The notes under the pieces: model-generated
What the model was told of the DNA's origin: nothing
What the model saw: only the letters and a program-made list of their open reading frames with translations
Database searches by the model: none
Assembly: GCA_022825895.1 (NCBI GenBank)
Contig: JAJDVX010000022.1
Coordinates: 124,001 to 188,000 of the forward strand
Reading direction: 5' to 3'
From: Chloroflexota bacterium
GTDB lineage: Bacteria; Chloroflexota; UBA11872
Length of the DNA stretch: 64,000 nt
Program-made: the position numbers and the translations under genes
Shown: positions 50,130 through 60,366 of the stretch, piece by piece
Layout: every line of letters begins with the position of its first letter
Numbering within the stretch: position 1 is the first letter of the stretch

Positions 50130-51497
50130 CTACTTCGGGCGGACCGGGGCAGCTGAGGCGGACTTGCCGCCCACAGACCGGGTGGCCGGGTCCATGCCGA
50201 AGAAGCGACGGCCGACCAGGTAGGCGGCGCCGGCCTCGGTGCCCATGGCGGCGATGCGGGCCACGGCGCCCACGCCGGCGCCGGTCCAGCCCGCCAGCGG
50301 CGTGATCAGGAACAGGAACGAGGCCATCATCAACAGCCGCGAAAAGGCGGTGAAGGCGACGCGTCGCGTCCTGCGCTGGTTCATCGTCATTGACTGGTAG
50401 AACTGGCGCACGGCCATCAACAGGGGGAAGACCGAGAGAATCTTCAGGGCCGTGATGGCGTCGGGCACCAGGGCGTCGGGGGCGCCCACCAGATCAGCGA
50501 TGACGAAGCGGTTCAGCGGGGTGAAGGCTATGAGGGCCATGAAGCCGCCCATGCCCAGCCCCACGGCGTACACGAAGCGGCGGGCACGGCGCTGCTGATC
50601 GGCGTCGCGCCCGAGCACCAGGACGACCTGCCGCAGGGCCGCCATGGCGGTGAGCGGCAACATGCCGAGGCTGAAGGCAACGCGGAACGCGCCGACCGTG
50701 GCCTCGGGATCAGGGAGTCGCAGCAACCCCGCGTTGACCATGGGATGACCGATGGTGAGGGCGAACTGGGTGATGATGAGCGGGATCAGGAAGCCGGTGA
50801 GGTAGCGGAAGTCCAGCGGCGCTTCGCCGTCCGGATCGGCGGCGTAGGGGGCGGTGCGGTCGACCTGGCGGACGAGGAGCACGGCCAGCACGCCTTCAAC
50901 GACCGCCACGATGACCCACACGACCGCGGCGCTGTAGATGCCGGGGACCGGGAGCTGGGGGACCACCCCAAGACCGAGCGCCATCAACACCACCTGGCCC
51001 ACGGCCGGCGCTACCCAGATCAGGTTGGAGCGACGCCGGTGGGCCAGCTGGGCCAGGTTGAACACGCGCAGCAAGTTGAAGAGCGGGATGGCGAGCGAAA
51101 TCCGCATCATCGCCATCACTTCGGGCAGCAGGCTTTCGGGCGTGCCCATGGCGAATCGAAAAAAGGCCTCGCCGATTCCGGGAAGGGCAAACAAGGCGCT
51201 GATGCCCGTGATGACCGACATGTACAGGAACATGTAGCGCTGGATCACGGCGAAGGACTGGCGGCCGCGAACCAGCACCAGGTAGGCGCTCTGGATGGCC
51301 GTTCCGGAGGCACTCAGGATTTGGACGACGCTGGCCACAATGGCGAAGGCGGCCAGGGAGGTCTCGGGATCAGCCGCGCGGGAAATGCCGGCGTCGAGGA
51401 CCGGATTGCGCAGCGTTTGGAACACCTGCGCGGCGGCCAGCGGCAGAAAGAACACCGCCATTGCGCGGTAGGTTGTCGGGGCCGCGGTACTCGCCAC
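50130..51497 (-). CDS. polytopic membrane protein, MATE/MOP flippase-like
   Basis: ~12 TM helices, RAMAVFFLPLAAAQVFQTLRNPVLDAGISRA and paired half-like architecture. Confidence 0.6.
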   Translation of the reverse strand: MASTAAPTTYRAMAVFFLPLAAAQVFQTLRNPVLDAGISRAADPETSLAAFAIVASVVQILSASGTAIQSAYLVLVRGRQSFAVIQRYMFLYMSVITGISALFALPGIGEAFFRFAMGTPESLLPEVMAMMRISLAIPLFNLLRVFNLAQLAHRRRSNLIWVAPAVGQVVLMALGLGVVPQLPVPGIYSAAVVWVIVAVVEGVLAVLLVRQVDRTAPYAADPDGEAPLDFRYLTGFLIPLIITQFALTIGHPMVNAGLLRLPDPEATVGAFRVAFSLGMLPLTAMAALRQVVLVLGRDADQQRRARRFVYAVGLGMGGFMALIAFTPLNRFVIADLVGAPDALVPDAITALKILSVFPLLMAVRQFYQSMTMNQRRTRRVAFTAFSRLLMMASFLFLITPLAGWTGAGVGAVARIAAMGTEAGAAYLVGRRFFGMDPATRSVGGKSASAAPVRPK

Positions 51498-51596
51498 GTA
51501 CGGATTCCCTGGAAGCGCCGCCCTGACTATGGCGAAGGGCAGGGGATTTGCTCAAACGCGGCGGGAGGCCCGGGCCTCCGGTGGTACGGTGCGGGG

Positions 51597-52355
51597 GTGA
51601 GCGGTTCGTTACCGGCGGCCGTGTTTTTTGATGCGTACGGCACGCTGATTCACTTTCCAGCCGACCCCTCGCCGTTCGACTACATGGCGGACGCGGTGCG
51701 ACGGGCGGGGGTGGACCTGCCGCGCGAGCGGCTGGATGCGGCGCTGCACGCCGAGATGCGGTATTTCAAGGCTCACTTCTCGGCGGTTCGGACGGCGGAG
51801 GACTTTCAGCGGCTGAAGTTCGACGACGCGCGGGTGTACGTGGAGGCGCTTGGCGATACGGGGCCGGTGCGCCTGGACGTTGCCGACATGGCCGCCGAAT
51901 TGCACGGGGCTTTTGCGACGCGGGTGCTTCCGGATGCCTGGCCGGCGATTGACGCAGTCAAGGCGGCGGGGGTGCGGGTCGGCGTGCTCAGCAACTACAG
52001 CTACCTGCTGCCGCTGGTGCTTGATGGGTTGGGACTGGCCGAGCGGCTGGACCCGATCGTGTTCTCGGCGGCGGTGGGCGCGGAGAAGCCTGATCGGCGG
52101 ATTTTCGAGACCGCGGCCGAGACGGTGGGCGCGGAGCTTGCCGACTGCGTGCTGATCGGCGACGACCTGGAGAACGACGTGGCGGGCGGGCGCCATTGCG
52201 GGATGCCGGTGGTGTGGATCGCCCGTGACGGTGCGACGGCTCCTCCGGGAGTGGCCGCGGCCCGCGACCTGGCGGACGCGGCGCAGATGGCGCTGGCGCC
52301 CGGGTGGCGGACGCTCTCGCTGACCGAGCCACACGGCGCCGGGGCGCACGCCTGA
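51597..52355 (+). CDS. HAD family hydrolase
   Basis: VFFDAYGTLIHFPADPSPFDY, VRVGVLSNYSYLLPLVLDGLGLAERLDPIVFSAAVGAEKPDRRIFETA, VLIGDDLENDVAGGRHCGMPVVWI. GTG start. Confidence 0.9.
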   Translation: MSGSLPAAVFFDAYGTLIHFPADPSPFDYMADAVRRAGVDLPRERLDAALHAEMRYFKAHFSAVRTAEDFQRLKFDDARVYVEALGDTGPVRLDVADMAAELHGAFATRVLPDAWPAIDAVKAAGVRVGVLSNYSYLLPLVLDGLGLAERLDPIVFSAAVGAEKPDRRIFETAAETVGAELADCVLIGDDLENDVAGGRHCGMPVVWIARDGATAPPGVAAARDLADAAQMALAPGWRTLSLTEPHGAGAHA

Positions 52356-52358
52356 TAC

Positions 52359-52778
52359 ATGCTCCTTGCCAGGATTCGCGTCACCACCACGTCGCGGACG
52401 TCCGTGCATCCGATCGGGCGACAGATCCAGGCGGCGATCGAGGGCAAGGTTGGGCGCGACGGTTTGCTGCTGGTCAGCGTTCCGCACACGACGTGCGCGG
52501 TGACGATGAACGAGCCTGAGCCAGGACTGCTGGACGACTTTGCGCAGGCGTTGGAGCGGCTGGTTCCGTGGGACAGTCGGTACGCGCACAACGTCGGGTC
52601 CGAGGACAACGCGGCCGGTCACGTGCGGGCCAATCTGATCGGTCACCAGGTGCTAGTTCCGGTTGTTGACGGACGTTTGCAGGTCGGCGCGTGGCAAGAC
52701 GTGCTGCTGATCGAGTGCGATGGGCCACGAAGCCGAACGGTCGACGTTCGGCTGCTCGCCGACACCGCCGCCCGCTAG
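52359..52778 (+). CDS. secondary thiamine-phosphate synthase (YjbQ/UPF0047 family)
   Basis: LLVSVPHTTCAVTMNEPEPGLLDDF, NVGSEDNAAGHVRANLIGHQVLVPVVDGRLQVGAWQDVLLIECDGPRSRTVDV. Confidence 0.92.
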   Translation: MLLARIRVTTTSRTSVHPIGRQIQAAIEGKVGRDGLLLVSVPHTTCAVTMNEPEPGLLDDFAQALERLVPWDSRYAHNVGSEDNAAGHVRANLIGHQVLVPVVDGRLQVGAWQDVLLIECDGPRSRTVDVRLLADTAAR

Positions 52779-54346
52779 AGTCCGCGTTCCTCCAGATCCG
52801 CCAGGAACCAGTTGCCGTACGGGAGCGGCTGGCGGTAGCCGGGACGGTCGGCGGCGGCCGACCAGCCGCGCAACCGCAACTGCCGGGTGATCAGAGCATC
52901 GGCTCGCTCCAGATAGGCGGCCGCGTCCTCGCTACCCCGCCGCACCGGCGCTATCGCGTCGCCGGTCAATGCGTGCCAGGCCTTGGCGCCTGGGTGCGCC
53001 GGGCTGAGCATGGCCCGGGTCGTCGCCTGGATCAGCGGGGTGCGGTTGTACGGCCGCCGGTTGGGGTTCAGAAAGGCGGGATCGTCCAGCGTCTCAGGCC
53101 TCGCGGGCGTCACCAGGCTGGTTCGGGCCAGGGCGCGCTGGGCGGGCGCGCTCAGCAGAAAGCGCGCGAAAACCCAGGCCGCGTCGGGTTCGGAACTGGC
53201 CGCAGGCACGGCCACGCAGAGTTCCTCGGCCTCGGTCAGGACGTCGCGGTCGTCCCAGGCCGGCAGTGGCGCCACGGCCCAGGGCACGCTGGCGCGGATC
53301 CAGCGTCCGACGTCGGTGCGATCGATGTGCATGGACGCCAGGCCTCCACTGAACGGCGCCACGAAACGAAACGAGATTGGTAATTCAATGGCCAGCGTGG
53401 TCTGCCAGCCAGTCAGACGCTGCAGGCGGGCCTGGCGTTGCGGAGTAGCCATCGTGGAGGCGCGTTGCGCGGCGTCCAGGAAACTGCCGTCGCCTGCCTC
53501 GGCCAAGACGGGGCGCGCGTAGGCTGGAATGGCGGTGAGACCGAATCGTTCAACCCGATCGCCGTCCGCGACCACGAGCCGACGGGCCGCTTCCTCGAAC
53601 TCCGCCACTGACCAGGCTCGGTTCCAGGTGACGGGCGCCTCGACGCCAGCATCTTCGAGGTGATCCTCGTTGTAGAGCACGCACTGATGCGCGGCGCCGA
53701 GGCTGAGCGCGGATCGCTCACCGCCGGCCCCGGTCCGAGACGCGGCGGCAGCCGGCGCCGCGCCCCGCAACTCGGCGTCGGCATCGATCCGCGCGCCCAG
53801 ACCGTGCAGAAAGCCCGCGGCCGTAAAGTCAAAGACGTCCTCCGGAGCGAGGCGCGAGACGTCGGGACCCTCGCCTACCCGGAGACGCGTGCGCAGTCCA
53901 TCGGAGTTCAGCGCGTTGTCAAGGCGAGCCTGGACGTCAACCCACGGGGCTTGCCGCCGGAACTCCCGCTCGATTCCGGGAAAGGCCTCCAACAGCACGC
54001 GTGGCCCCCAGGCTTCGAAGTGGATCGTGGCCGCGGCGGCGCACGGTACGCCGACCGCCGCCGGCATCGCCGCCGCGAAGGTCTCCGGTGTGGGCGTCGG
54101 TAGCGGCGGCGGCTGAACCACGGCTGCCGGAGGCTGCGTGACCGGCGGAAGCTCGCGGTCCATTCGATCCAAGGTGCAAGCCGCCAGGAGCCCGCCCGCC
54201 GCGGCAAGTGCGCCGCGCAGCAAGTCTCGTCGTGAGCGTGCTTCCGACCTGGCTGCAAGACGGTGCCGGCGACCTTCACGCGCGGCCGGACGACGCCGGC
54301 TCACACCCGCGCCGCGCCGGGCCTTGGTCTCACAGATGATGGGCAA
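52775..54346 (-). CDS. extracellular solute-binding protein (ABC sugar-type)
   Basis: SRRDLLRGALAAAGGLLAAC Tat/lipoprotein signal; FPGIEREFRRQAPWVDVQARL, LGAAHQCVLYNEDHLEDAGVEAPVTWN, PDAAWVFARFLLSAPAQRALA. Confidence 0.78.
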   Translation of the reverse strand: MPIICETKARRGAGVSRRRPAAREGRRHRLAARSEARSRRDLLRGALAAAGGLLAACTLDRMDRELPPVTQPPAAVVQPPPLPTPTPETFAAAMPAAVGVPCAAAATIHFEAWGPRVLLEAFPGIEREFRRQAPWVDVQARLDNALNSDGLRTRLRVGEGPDVSRLAPEDVFDFTAAGFLHGLGARIDADAELRGAAPAAAASRTGAGGERSALSLGAAHQCVLYNEDHLEDAGVEAPVTWNRAWSVAEFEEAARRLVVADGDRVERFGLTAIPAYARPVLAEAGDGSFLDAAQRASTMATPQRQARLQRLTGWQTTLAIELPISFRFVAPFSGGLASMHIDRTDVGRWIRASVPWAVAPLPAWDDRDVLTEAEELCVAVPAASSEPDAAWVFARFLLSAPAQRALARTSLVTPARPETLDDPAFLNPNRRPYNRTPLIQATTRAMLSPAHPGAKAWHALTGDAIAPVRRGSEDAAAYLERADALITRQLRLRGWSAAADRPGYRQPLPYGNWFLADLEERGL

Positions 54347-54357
54347 ACCCTGGTCGA

Positions 54358-56610
54358 ATGTTGCTCACTGGCTATTCTGACCACAATCCTGTTACGACTC
54401 GCGAACTCGAAAGGCATCGCGCCATCGACCTGTTGCTCTGGGCAGGCGCCTTGGCGGTGTTGTCCATTCTCGGGGTGCCGTGGGCGTTTGTGTTGTGTCG
54501 CAGTCTGCCCTCGCGTGGTGTGCTGCTGGCTGCGCCGGTTGGGCTGTTCCTTGCCCATTATCTCGCCTGGCTTGGGCTTTTCACCGGGCTGTTTCCCAAT
54601 GGACGAGGTTATGCGGTTGGCGCCCTGCTGACGTTTGCCGCCCTCAGCGCCGCCCTGGCCTGGAAACTGCATCCACGACTGCCTGACCTCCGTGGCCGGC
54701 AGCGGCTGTGGCTGGCGGGCTGCATCGCGTTCCTCGGGCTCTTCGCGGTGGGCGCCGGACTGCGTTGGCTCAATCCCGAGATCAGCGGAACCGAAAAGCC
54801 GATGGACCTGGCGTTGCTCAATGCTGCTGCTCGCGCTACATCGTTCCCTCCGCCCGATCCATGGTTTGCCGGCGAGACAGTCAACTATTACTACCTCGGC
54901 TATTCCATGGCCGCCTTTGGGGTCCATCTCAGTGGCGCCGAGCCGGCCGTCGGCTACAACCTGGCCCTGGCTGCGCTTTTCGCGCTCGGCGCAGTGGCCG
55001 CCGCTTCGGCCGGTTACGACCTGGCCGTGCTCACCGGTGCCGGAAAGCGCGCCCGGCGAGCGGCGGCGGGGCTGGCGCTGGGACTGACCATGCTGGCCGG
55101 CAACCTAGCCGTGCTGCGCGACATCTTCTCCGACAGCGCGGACACGCCCACCGATTTCTGGCGCGGCATCGGGTGGAATGCCTCGCGGACGATTCAGCGC
55201 GAGGAGGCCGGCCAGGTGATCGACTACACGATCAACGAGTTTCCGGCCTTCTCCTTCATCCTGGGCGACCTGCACCCGCACGTGATGGCGCTGCCGGTCA
55301 CGCTGGTGGCCGTCTCGCTGGCGGTGCAGTGGGTGGTTGCCGGGTCGCAGCCGCAGCCCGATTCGCTGGCCGAGCGACTCGCGCGTGGCGCGCTGACCGG
55401 GCTGGTGCTGGGCGGTCTGTATGCGCTGAATGCCTGGGACGCGCCCACGTTTGCGGGCCTGGTGCTGGCGGGAGGCGTGGTCATAGCCTGGCGCAAGCGA
55501 TCACGGCTGCTGGCCCTCTTGCCGCCAACCGCCACGGCGCTGATCGTGGGCGTCGTCGCCTGGTTGCCTTATACGCTGGACTATTCACCCGGTCGTCGTG
55601 GGATCGGCGTGGTGGCGGTACGAAGCGAGGCGGTGGATTACGTCCAGGTCTTTGGGCTCTTGTTGGCCGCGGCTGTCGTGACGCTGGCTGTCTTGCTCTG
55701 GGATGTGCGACCGGATGGCCGCTGGATTCTGGTCGTGCTGTTTGTCGCCGGAATCGGGGCTACGCTGATAGCCCGTGGAGAGATTGTTGCGGCGCTGGCC
55801 GCTCTCTCCGTCCTCAGCCTCTACGCGCTCTGGTCGCACCGCGGAGATCCCGGCCTGGCGGCGCTGCTTTGGCTGCTGGTTGCGGGACTGGGACTACTGA
55901 CGGTTGTCGAGGCTCTTTATGTTGACGACTTCTTTGGGGCGCCCAACGAACGCATGAACACCGTGTTCAAGCTGCATTATCAGGCTTGGAGCCTGCTGGC
56001 CATTGCCGCCGGACCGGGCCTGGTTCTGGCTTGGCGACGTCTCGCCCAACCCGGCGGTCTACGCCTGACGTTGGCGCGCACGGCGGCGGTTTCGGCTTTC
56101 GTTCTGCTCGCGGTCCCGGCGCTGGCCTACCCGATTGTCGCTACCAAGGCCAAGACCGAGGCCAGCTTGGTTTCCGGATCGCTGGACGGGCTGGCCGCGG
56201 CACGGCTCAGTCGCCCGTCAGAGGTCGCGGCGGCCGAGTGGTTGCGGACGCACGCTCGGGGCGACTCCGTGTTACTGGAAGCGCCCGGCCGCCCGTATTC
56301 CAGCGACTCGCGTATGTCCACGTGGACCGGGATACCCACCGTGATCGGCTGGACGCAGCACGAAGAACTCTGGCGAGAGTCTGATCCCCGAATCGACGCT
56401 CGAACGGCCGACATCAACACCGCGTACCAAACCGAAGACTCCGAGTTGCGGCGTGCCGTGTTGGACCGCTATGGCGTCACGCATGTGGTGGTCGGCGATA
56501 GCGAGCGAAACCGATATGGGCCCGAGGTATACGAGCGCTTGCGCCAGGACTTCACCGTGGCCTACAGCAACGGTGGGACCACTGTTTTCCAGGTTGACGC
56601 ATCTCCGTGA
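54358..56610 (+). CDS. DUF2298 (Chlor_Arch_YYY) family polytopic membrane protein
   Basis: SFPPPDPWFAGETVNYYYLGYSMAAFGVHLSG (YYY motif), EFPAFSFILGDLHPHVMALP, NERMNTVFKLHYQAW. Confidence 0.92.
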   Translation: MLLTGYSDHNPVTTRELERHRAIDLLLWAGALAVLSILGVPWAFVLCRSLPSRGVLLAAPVGLFLAHYLAWLGLFTGLFPNGRGYAVGALLTFAALSAALAWKLHPRLPDLRGRQRLWLAGCIAFLGLFAVGAGLRWLNPEISGTEKPMDLALLNAAARATSFPPPDPWFAGETVNYYYLGYSMAAFGVHLSGAEPAVGYNLALAALFALGAVAAASAGYDLAVLTGAGKRARRAAAGLALGLTMLAGNLAVLRDIFSDSADTPTDFWRGIGWNASRTIQREEAGQVIDYTINEFPAFSFILGDLHPHVMALPVTLVAVSLAVQWVVAGSQPQPDSLAERLARGALTGLVLGGLYALNAWDAPTFAGLVLAGGVVIAWRKRSRLLALLPPTATALIVGVVAWLPYTLDYSPGRRGIGVVAVRSEAVDYVQVFGLLLAAAVVTLAVLLWDVRPDGRWILVVLFVAGIGATLIARGEIVAALAALSVLSLYALWSHRGDPGLAALLWLLVAGLGLLTVVEALYVDDFFGAPNERMNTVFKLHYQAWSLLAIAAGPGLVLAWRRLAQPGGLRLTLARTAAVSAFVLLAVPALAYPIVATKAKTEASLVSGSLDGLAAARLSRPSEVAAAEWLRTHARGDSVLLEAPGRPYSSDSRMSTWTGIPTVIGWTQHEELWRESDPRIDARTADINTAYQTEDSELRRAVLDRYGVTHVVVGDSERNRYGPEVYERLRQDFTVAYSNGGTTVFQVDASP

Positions 56611-58310
56611 GCGCGGGCACGTCACCGATCCAGAGCTGGCTGGCGCGTCCGGCCTGGTTTGGCTGGTCGCGCGGCGAGTGGCTGCTGTACGCCCTCATCC
56701 TGGCGCTGGCCGCGAGCCTGCGTTTTTTTGACCTTGGCGAGCGGGTCTATCACCACGACGAAGCAATTCACGCCAAAGAGTCCAACGACATGATCAACGG
56801 CAAACAGTTCCGCTATGACCCCGCCTATCACGGTCCCCTGCTCTATTTCGGCAATGTGCTCGTGTTCCTGGCGGCCGGGGTCACCGATGCCATGGGGCGG
56901 GTGATCCCGGCGCTGTTCGGTGTAGCTTCGGTGGGTGCGCTGCTGATCTTCCGCCCGGAGCTGGGGCGCACCGGCACGCCGCTGGCCATGGCGGCCATGA
57001 CCCTCTCCACGTCGTTTCTTTACTACTCCCGATTCCTGCGCATGGACATTTACGTGGCGCTCTTCACCCTTCTGCTTGTCGGCTCGGTCATGCGCTATCT
57101 GGAGGCACCGCGACGGCGCTGGATTTACCTGGCCTGGGCGGCGCTGGGACTCTCGCTGGCGACGAAGGAGAACACCTTCATCCACGGCTTTGCGCTGCTG
57201 GTGGTTCTGATTGCCGCGGGTGGGCTGGCCGACCGCGCCAGACGCCGCGGCGCCAGCGCCTCTCCCTTGGGCGAACAGGCGCTCAACGCCTTTCGGTCGT
57301 TGGGCTACGACGTGGAGCACGTGGTCTACGGCGCCTTGACGTTCGTGCTGATCGTTTTCGCGTTCTATACGTCGTTCCTCACGCACCTACCGGGCTTTCG
57401 CGCCGCGTTTACCAGTTCCATCGAGTACTGGACCAGCGTTCATGAGTCCGAACGGGTCAATCAGCCGTGGTTCTACTACGCGATGTTCCTGGGTCTGTAT
57501 GAGCCCTTTGCGGTGGTCTTTGGCGTGGTCGCGTTGATCCGCGCGCGCCAAGCTCGTCACCTGCTGCCGCTGGTGCTGGGCGTGTGGATCGTGGTGACCT
57601 GGATCGTTTACTCCGGCGCTGGCGAAAAGGCGCCGTGGCTGGTTCTGCACCTGCTATGGCCGCCGCTGCTGCTGGCGTGTTGGTGGGTAGGCCGCTGGTT
57701 TGACGAACCCCGGCCTCGTGTTCCTCGACTCGTGGTGGGGCTGCTGAGCGCTGGGCTCCTGTGCTGGACGGTGTGGTACGCGATTCCGATCACGTACGAG
57801 CGCGGCAGCGTCCCCAACGATCTGGTCGTGTACGTGCAGACCACGGACGACGTAAAGGCGGTTGCCGCAATCGTTGATGAGGCCGCGAGGCGGACCGGAT
57901 TGGGCGACAAGCTGCCGCTGCTGATCGACAACAACTATGCGTGGCCGACCGTCTGGTACCTGCGCGACTACGCGGACGCGCTCTATACCAAGGACATGAA
58001 CCTCGAAGACGCCCAACAAGCGCAGATAGTGCTGATGTCCCCTTCGAGCGCCAACATCCTCGGCATTCAGCTTCCCGAGTACGTGGGCCGCGAAATGAAG
58101 CTGCGCTGGTGGTTCCCGGAACACACCTATAAGAGTTGGGGCCTGGGATTCCTGGGCGAGTTCCTGGCGGATCCGGAGGCGCGGCGTTCGTTCTTACACT
58201 GGTTGCTGACGCGCGAGGAGCCGCCCGTACCCAAGGGCTCGTATGACTTCATGCTGTATGTGCGGACGGACTTGCTGAAGGACGGGCCGCTGGGACCGTT
58301 CCGGCTGTGA
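56607..58310 (+). CDS. Agl23-like flippase-activity-associated / TIGR03663-type membrane protein
   Basis: LRFFDLGERVYHHDEAIHAKESNDMINGKQFRYDPAYHGPLLYFGNVLVF; overlaps the DUF2298 stop (GTGA). Confidence 0.85.
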   Translation: MSAGTSPIQSWLARPAWFGWSRGEWLLYALILALAASLRFFDLGERVYHHDEAIHAKESNDMINGKQFRYDPAYHGPLLYFGNVLVFLAAGVTDAMGRVIPALFGVASVGALLIFRPELGRTGTPLAMAAMTLSTSFLYYSRFLRMDIYVALFTLLLVGSVMRYLEAPRRRWIYLAWAALGLSLATKENTFIHGFALLVVLIAAGGLADRARRRGASASPLGEQALNAFRSLGYDVEHVVYGALTFVLIVFAFYTSFLTHLPGFRAAFTSSIEYWTSVHESERVNQPWFYYAMFLGLYEPFAVVFGVVALIRARQARHLLPLVLGVWIVVTWIVYSGAGEKAPWLVLHLLWPPLLLACWWVGRWFDEPRPRVPRLVVGLLSAGLLCWTVWYAIPITYERGSVPNDLVVYVQTTDDVKAVAAIVDEAARRTGLGDKLPLLIDNNYAWPTVWYLRDYADALYTKDMNLEDAQQAQIVLMSPSSANILGIQLPEYVGREMKLRWWFPEHTYKSWGLGFLGEFLADPEARRSFLHWLLTREEPPVPKGSYDFMLYVRTDLLKDGPLGPFRL

Positions 58311-59641
58311 AGGTTGTGATTGTTGGCGCCGGGATTACCGGGCTGGCGCTGGCGCATGAGCTGCTGAAGCGCAGGCACCAGGTGACGCTGGTGGAGGCGG
58401 CGCCGCGGCCGGGCGGAGAGCTGGCGACGGTGGAGGTGGGCGGGGAGCCGGTGGAGCGGTTCTATCACCACTTGTTCACGCACGACAGCTTCATGATCGG
58501 CCTGGCGGAGGAACTGGGGGTTGGCGACCGGCTGGAGTGGCCGGAGCCGGAGATGGGGTATTTCCTGGGTGGCCGGCTGTATCCGTTCACGTCGCCGCTG
58601 GATCTGCTGCGATTCGGAGCGTTGAGTCCGTGGGCGCGGCTGCGGCTGGGGCTTGGGTCGCTGCTGCTGCAGCGGCGATCGGACTACGGGCCATTTGAGG
58701 ACCTGACGGCGGCGGAGGTGTTGCCGCGATATATGGGGCGTGAGGCGTTTGAGGCGATATTCGCGTCAATGCTGCGGGCCAAGTTCGCGGGGCACTGGGA
58801 GTCGGTGTCGATGGCGTGGATGTGGGCGCGGCTGATGGCTCGGGCGCGCACGCGGACGCCGGACAAGCGGCGGGAGCGGCTGGGGTATTTCCGCGGAAGC
58901 TTCCGGGTGATCGTGGACGCACTGGCGGACTCGGTGCGGGCGCGCGGGGCGGACTTGCGGCTGGCTTCGCCGGTGCAGGAGATCACGATTGGCGAGCCCG
59001 GCGCGCCGGCGCTGCGGGTGAACGACGAGCCGCTGGAGGCCGACGCGGTGGTGGCGACGGTGGGATTGCCGATCATCCGGCGGTTGTTGCCGGCGTCACG
59101 TCGCGGGTTCACGGAGTCGCTGGCGGCTACGGCGTATGTGGGGGCGTGCGTGGCGCTGATCCAGATCCGGGAGCAGCTGTCGCGCTACTACTGGACGAAT
59201 ATCGGCGACCGGGATCTGCCGTTCGCGGGGCTGATCGAGCACACGAATTACGTGGATCGGGAGCGCTATGGCGGGAAGCGGCTGCTGTATGTGAGCAATT
59301 ACCTGCCGCCGGAGCACGAGTTCTTCCAGCTGGATGACGATGTGCTGATCGATCGGTTCGTGGATCCGATTGCGAAGGTGTTCCCGACGTTCCGGCGGGA
59401 GCATATCGAGGAGGCGTGGGTGTCGCGGGATCCGGTGGCGCAGCCGGTGATCGAGGCGGGATACCAGCGGCGGAAGCCGCCGTATGCGTCGCCGATTCCC
59501 GGGTTCTACATTTGCAATACGGCGCAGATCTACCCGGAGGACCGGGGGACGAATTACAACGTGCGGATTGCGAAGGAGTGCGCGGGGCAGCTGGAAGCGG
59601 ATGCGGCGAAGCTGGTGGCGCGGCGGGGTGTTGAAGGCTAA
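58307..59641 (+). CDS. NAD(P)/FAD-dependent oxidoreductase (amine oxidase/protoporphyrinogen oxidase-like)
   Basis: VVIVGAGITGLALAHELLKRRHQVTLVEAAPRPGGELATVEV; PGFYICNTAQIYPEDRGTNYNVRIAKE; GTG overlaps upstream stop. Confidence 0.87.
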   Translation: MKVVIVGAGITGLALAHELLKRRHQVTLVEAAPRPGGELATVEVGGEPVERFYHHLFTHDSFMIGLAEELGVGDRLEWPEPEMGYFLGGRLYPFTSPLDLLRFGALSPWARLRLGLGSLLLQRRSDYGPFEDLTAAEVLPRYMGREAFEAIFASMLRAKFAGHWESVSMAWMWARLMARARTRTPDKRRERLGYFRGSFRVIVDALADSVRARGADLRLASPVQEITIGEPGAPALRVNDEPLEADAVVATVGLPIIRRLLPASRRGFTESLAATAYVGACVALIQIREQLSRYYWTNIGDRDLPFAGLIEHTNYVDRERYGGKRLLYVSNYLPPEHEFFQLDDDVLIDRFVDPIAKVFPTFRREHIEEAWVSRDPVAQPVIEAGYQRRKPPYASPIPGFYICNTAQIYPEDRGTNYNVRIAKECAGQLEADAAKLVARRGVEG

Positions 59642-60366
59642 ATAGCGGGCCAGACCTGGATGCGGCCGTGGTGGCCGACTTCGGGGACTACCTGGGACGC
59701 GTCGACCTGGGCGCAAAAGGTCACGTCGTCCCAGAGGCCGACGGGCTTGAGCGCCAGGGCGCTGTGGGAGGCGGCGAGGGCTGCCTGGGTGGAGGGGTAG
59801 GCGTTGGTGACGTGGAGGGCGGTGAGGGCTGATTCGTCGAGGTTGAGGTCCGGTGACTTCTGTAGCAGGCGCTGGACGATGACGCCGGCGGTGTAGAGGT
59901 CGTCGAGGGCTAGGGCGCCAGAGCGGCCGGCGCAGGCGATGGTGATGGTTGGGACGTCGGGGTCGCCGAGCAGGCCTTCGGCGACGGCGCCGGCGTTGCG
60001 GAGGGCAGCGATGAAGATGCGGCGGGAGTGGCGCCAGCGTTCGATGGCGTAGGCGCCGTTGGTGGTGGAGAGGACGGCGCAGCGGCCGGTGAGGTCGATC
60101 TCCTGGAACCCGCGGGGGGAGTTGCCGTGGTCGAAGCCCTGGGGCGGGAGGCCGCCCCGTTCGCCGCAGAGGAGGGTGTTGGGGCCGAGTTGGTCTGCGG
60201 CCTGGCGGGCGGAGGCGACGTCGCCCGCGATCCAGACTTCGGGGTCGCCCGCTTCCGCCATGGCGATCAGGGTGGTGGTGGCGCGGATGACGTCGACGAC
60301 GGCGCAGACGCCGCGGGGATCGGGTTCGAGGGTTCCCGGTAGTAGTTCGACGCGGACGAGGGTCAC
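59638..60366 (-). CDS. comB: 2-phosphosulfolactate phosphatase family protein
   Basis: CAVVDVIRATTTLIAMAEAG, LLCGERGGLPPQGFDHGNSPRGF, VLSTTNGAYAIERW, ACAGRSGALALDDLYTAG. GTG at 60366 overlaps the MATE stop. Confidence 0.87.
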   Translation of the reverse strand: MTLVRVELLPGTLEPDPRGVCAVVDVIRATTTLIAMAEAGDPEVWIAGDVASARQAADQLGPNTLLCGERGGLPPQGFDHGNSPRGFQEIDLTGRCAVLSTTNGAYAIERWRHSRRIFIAALRNAGAVAEGLLGDPDVPTITIACAGRSGALALDDLYTAGVIVQRLLQKSPDLNLDESALTALHVTNAYPSTQAALAASHSALALKPVGLWDDVTFCAQVDASQVVPEVGHHGRIQVWPAI

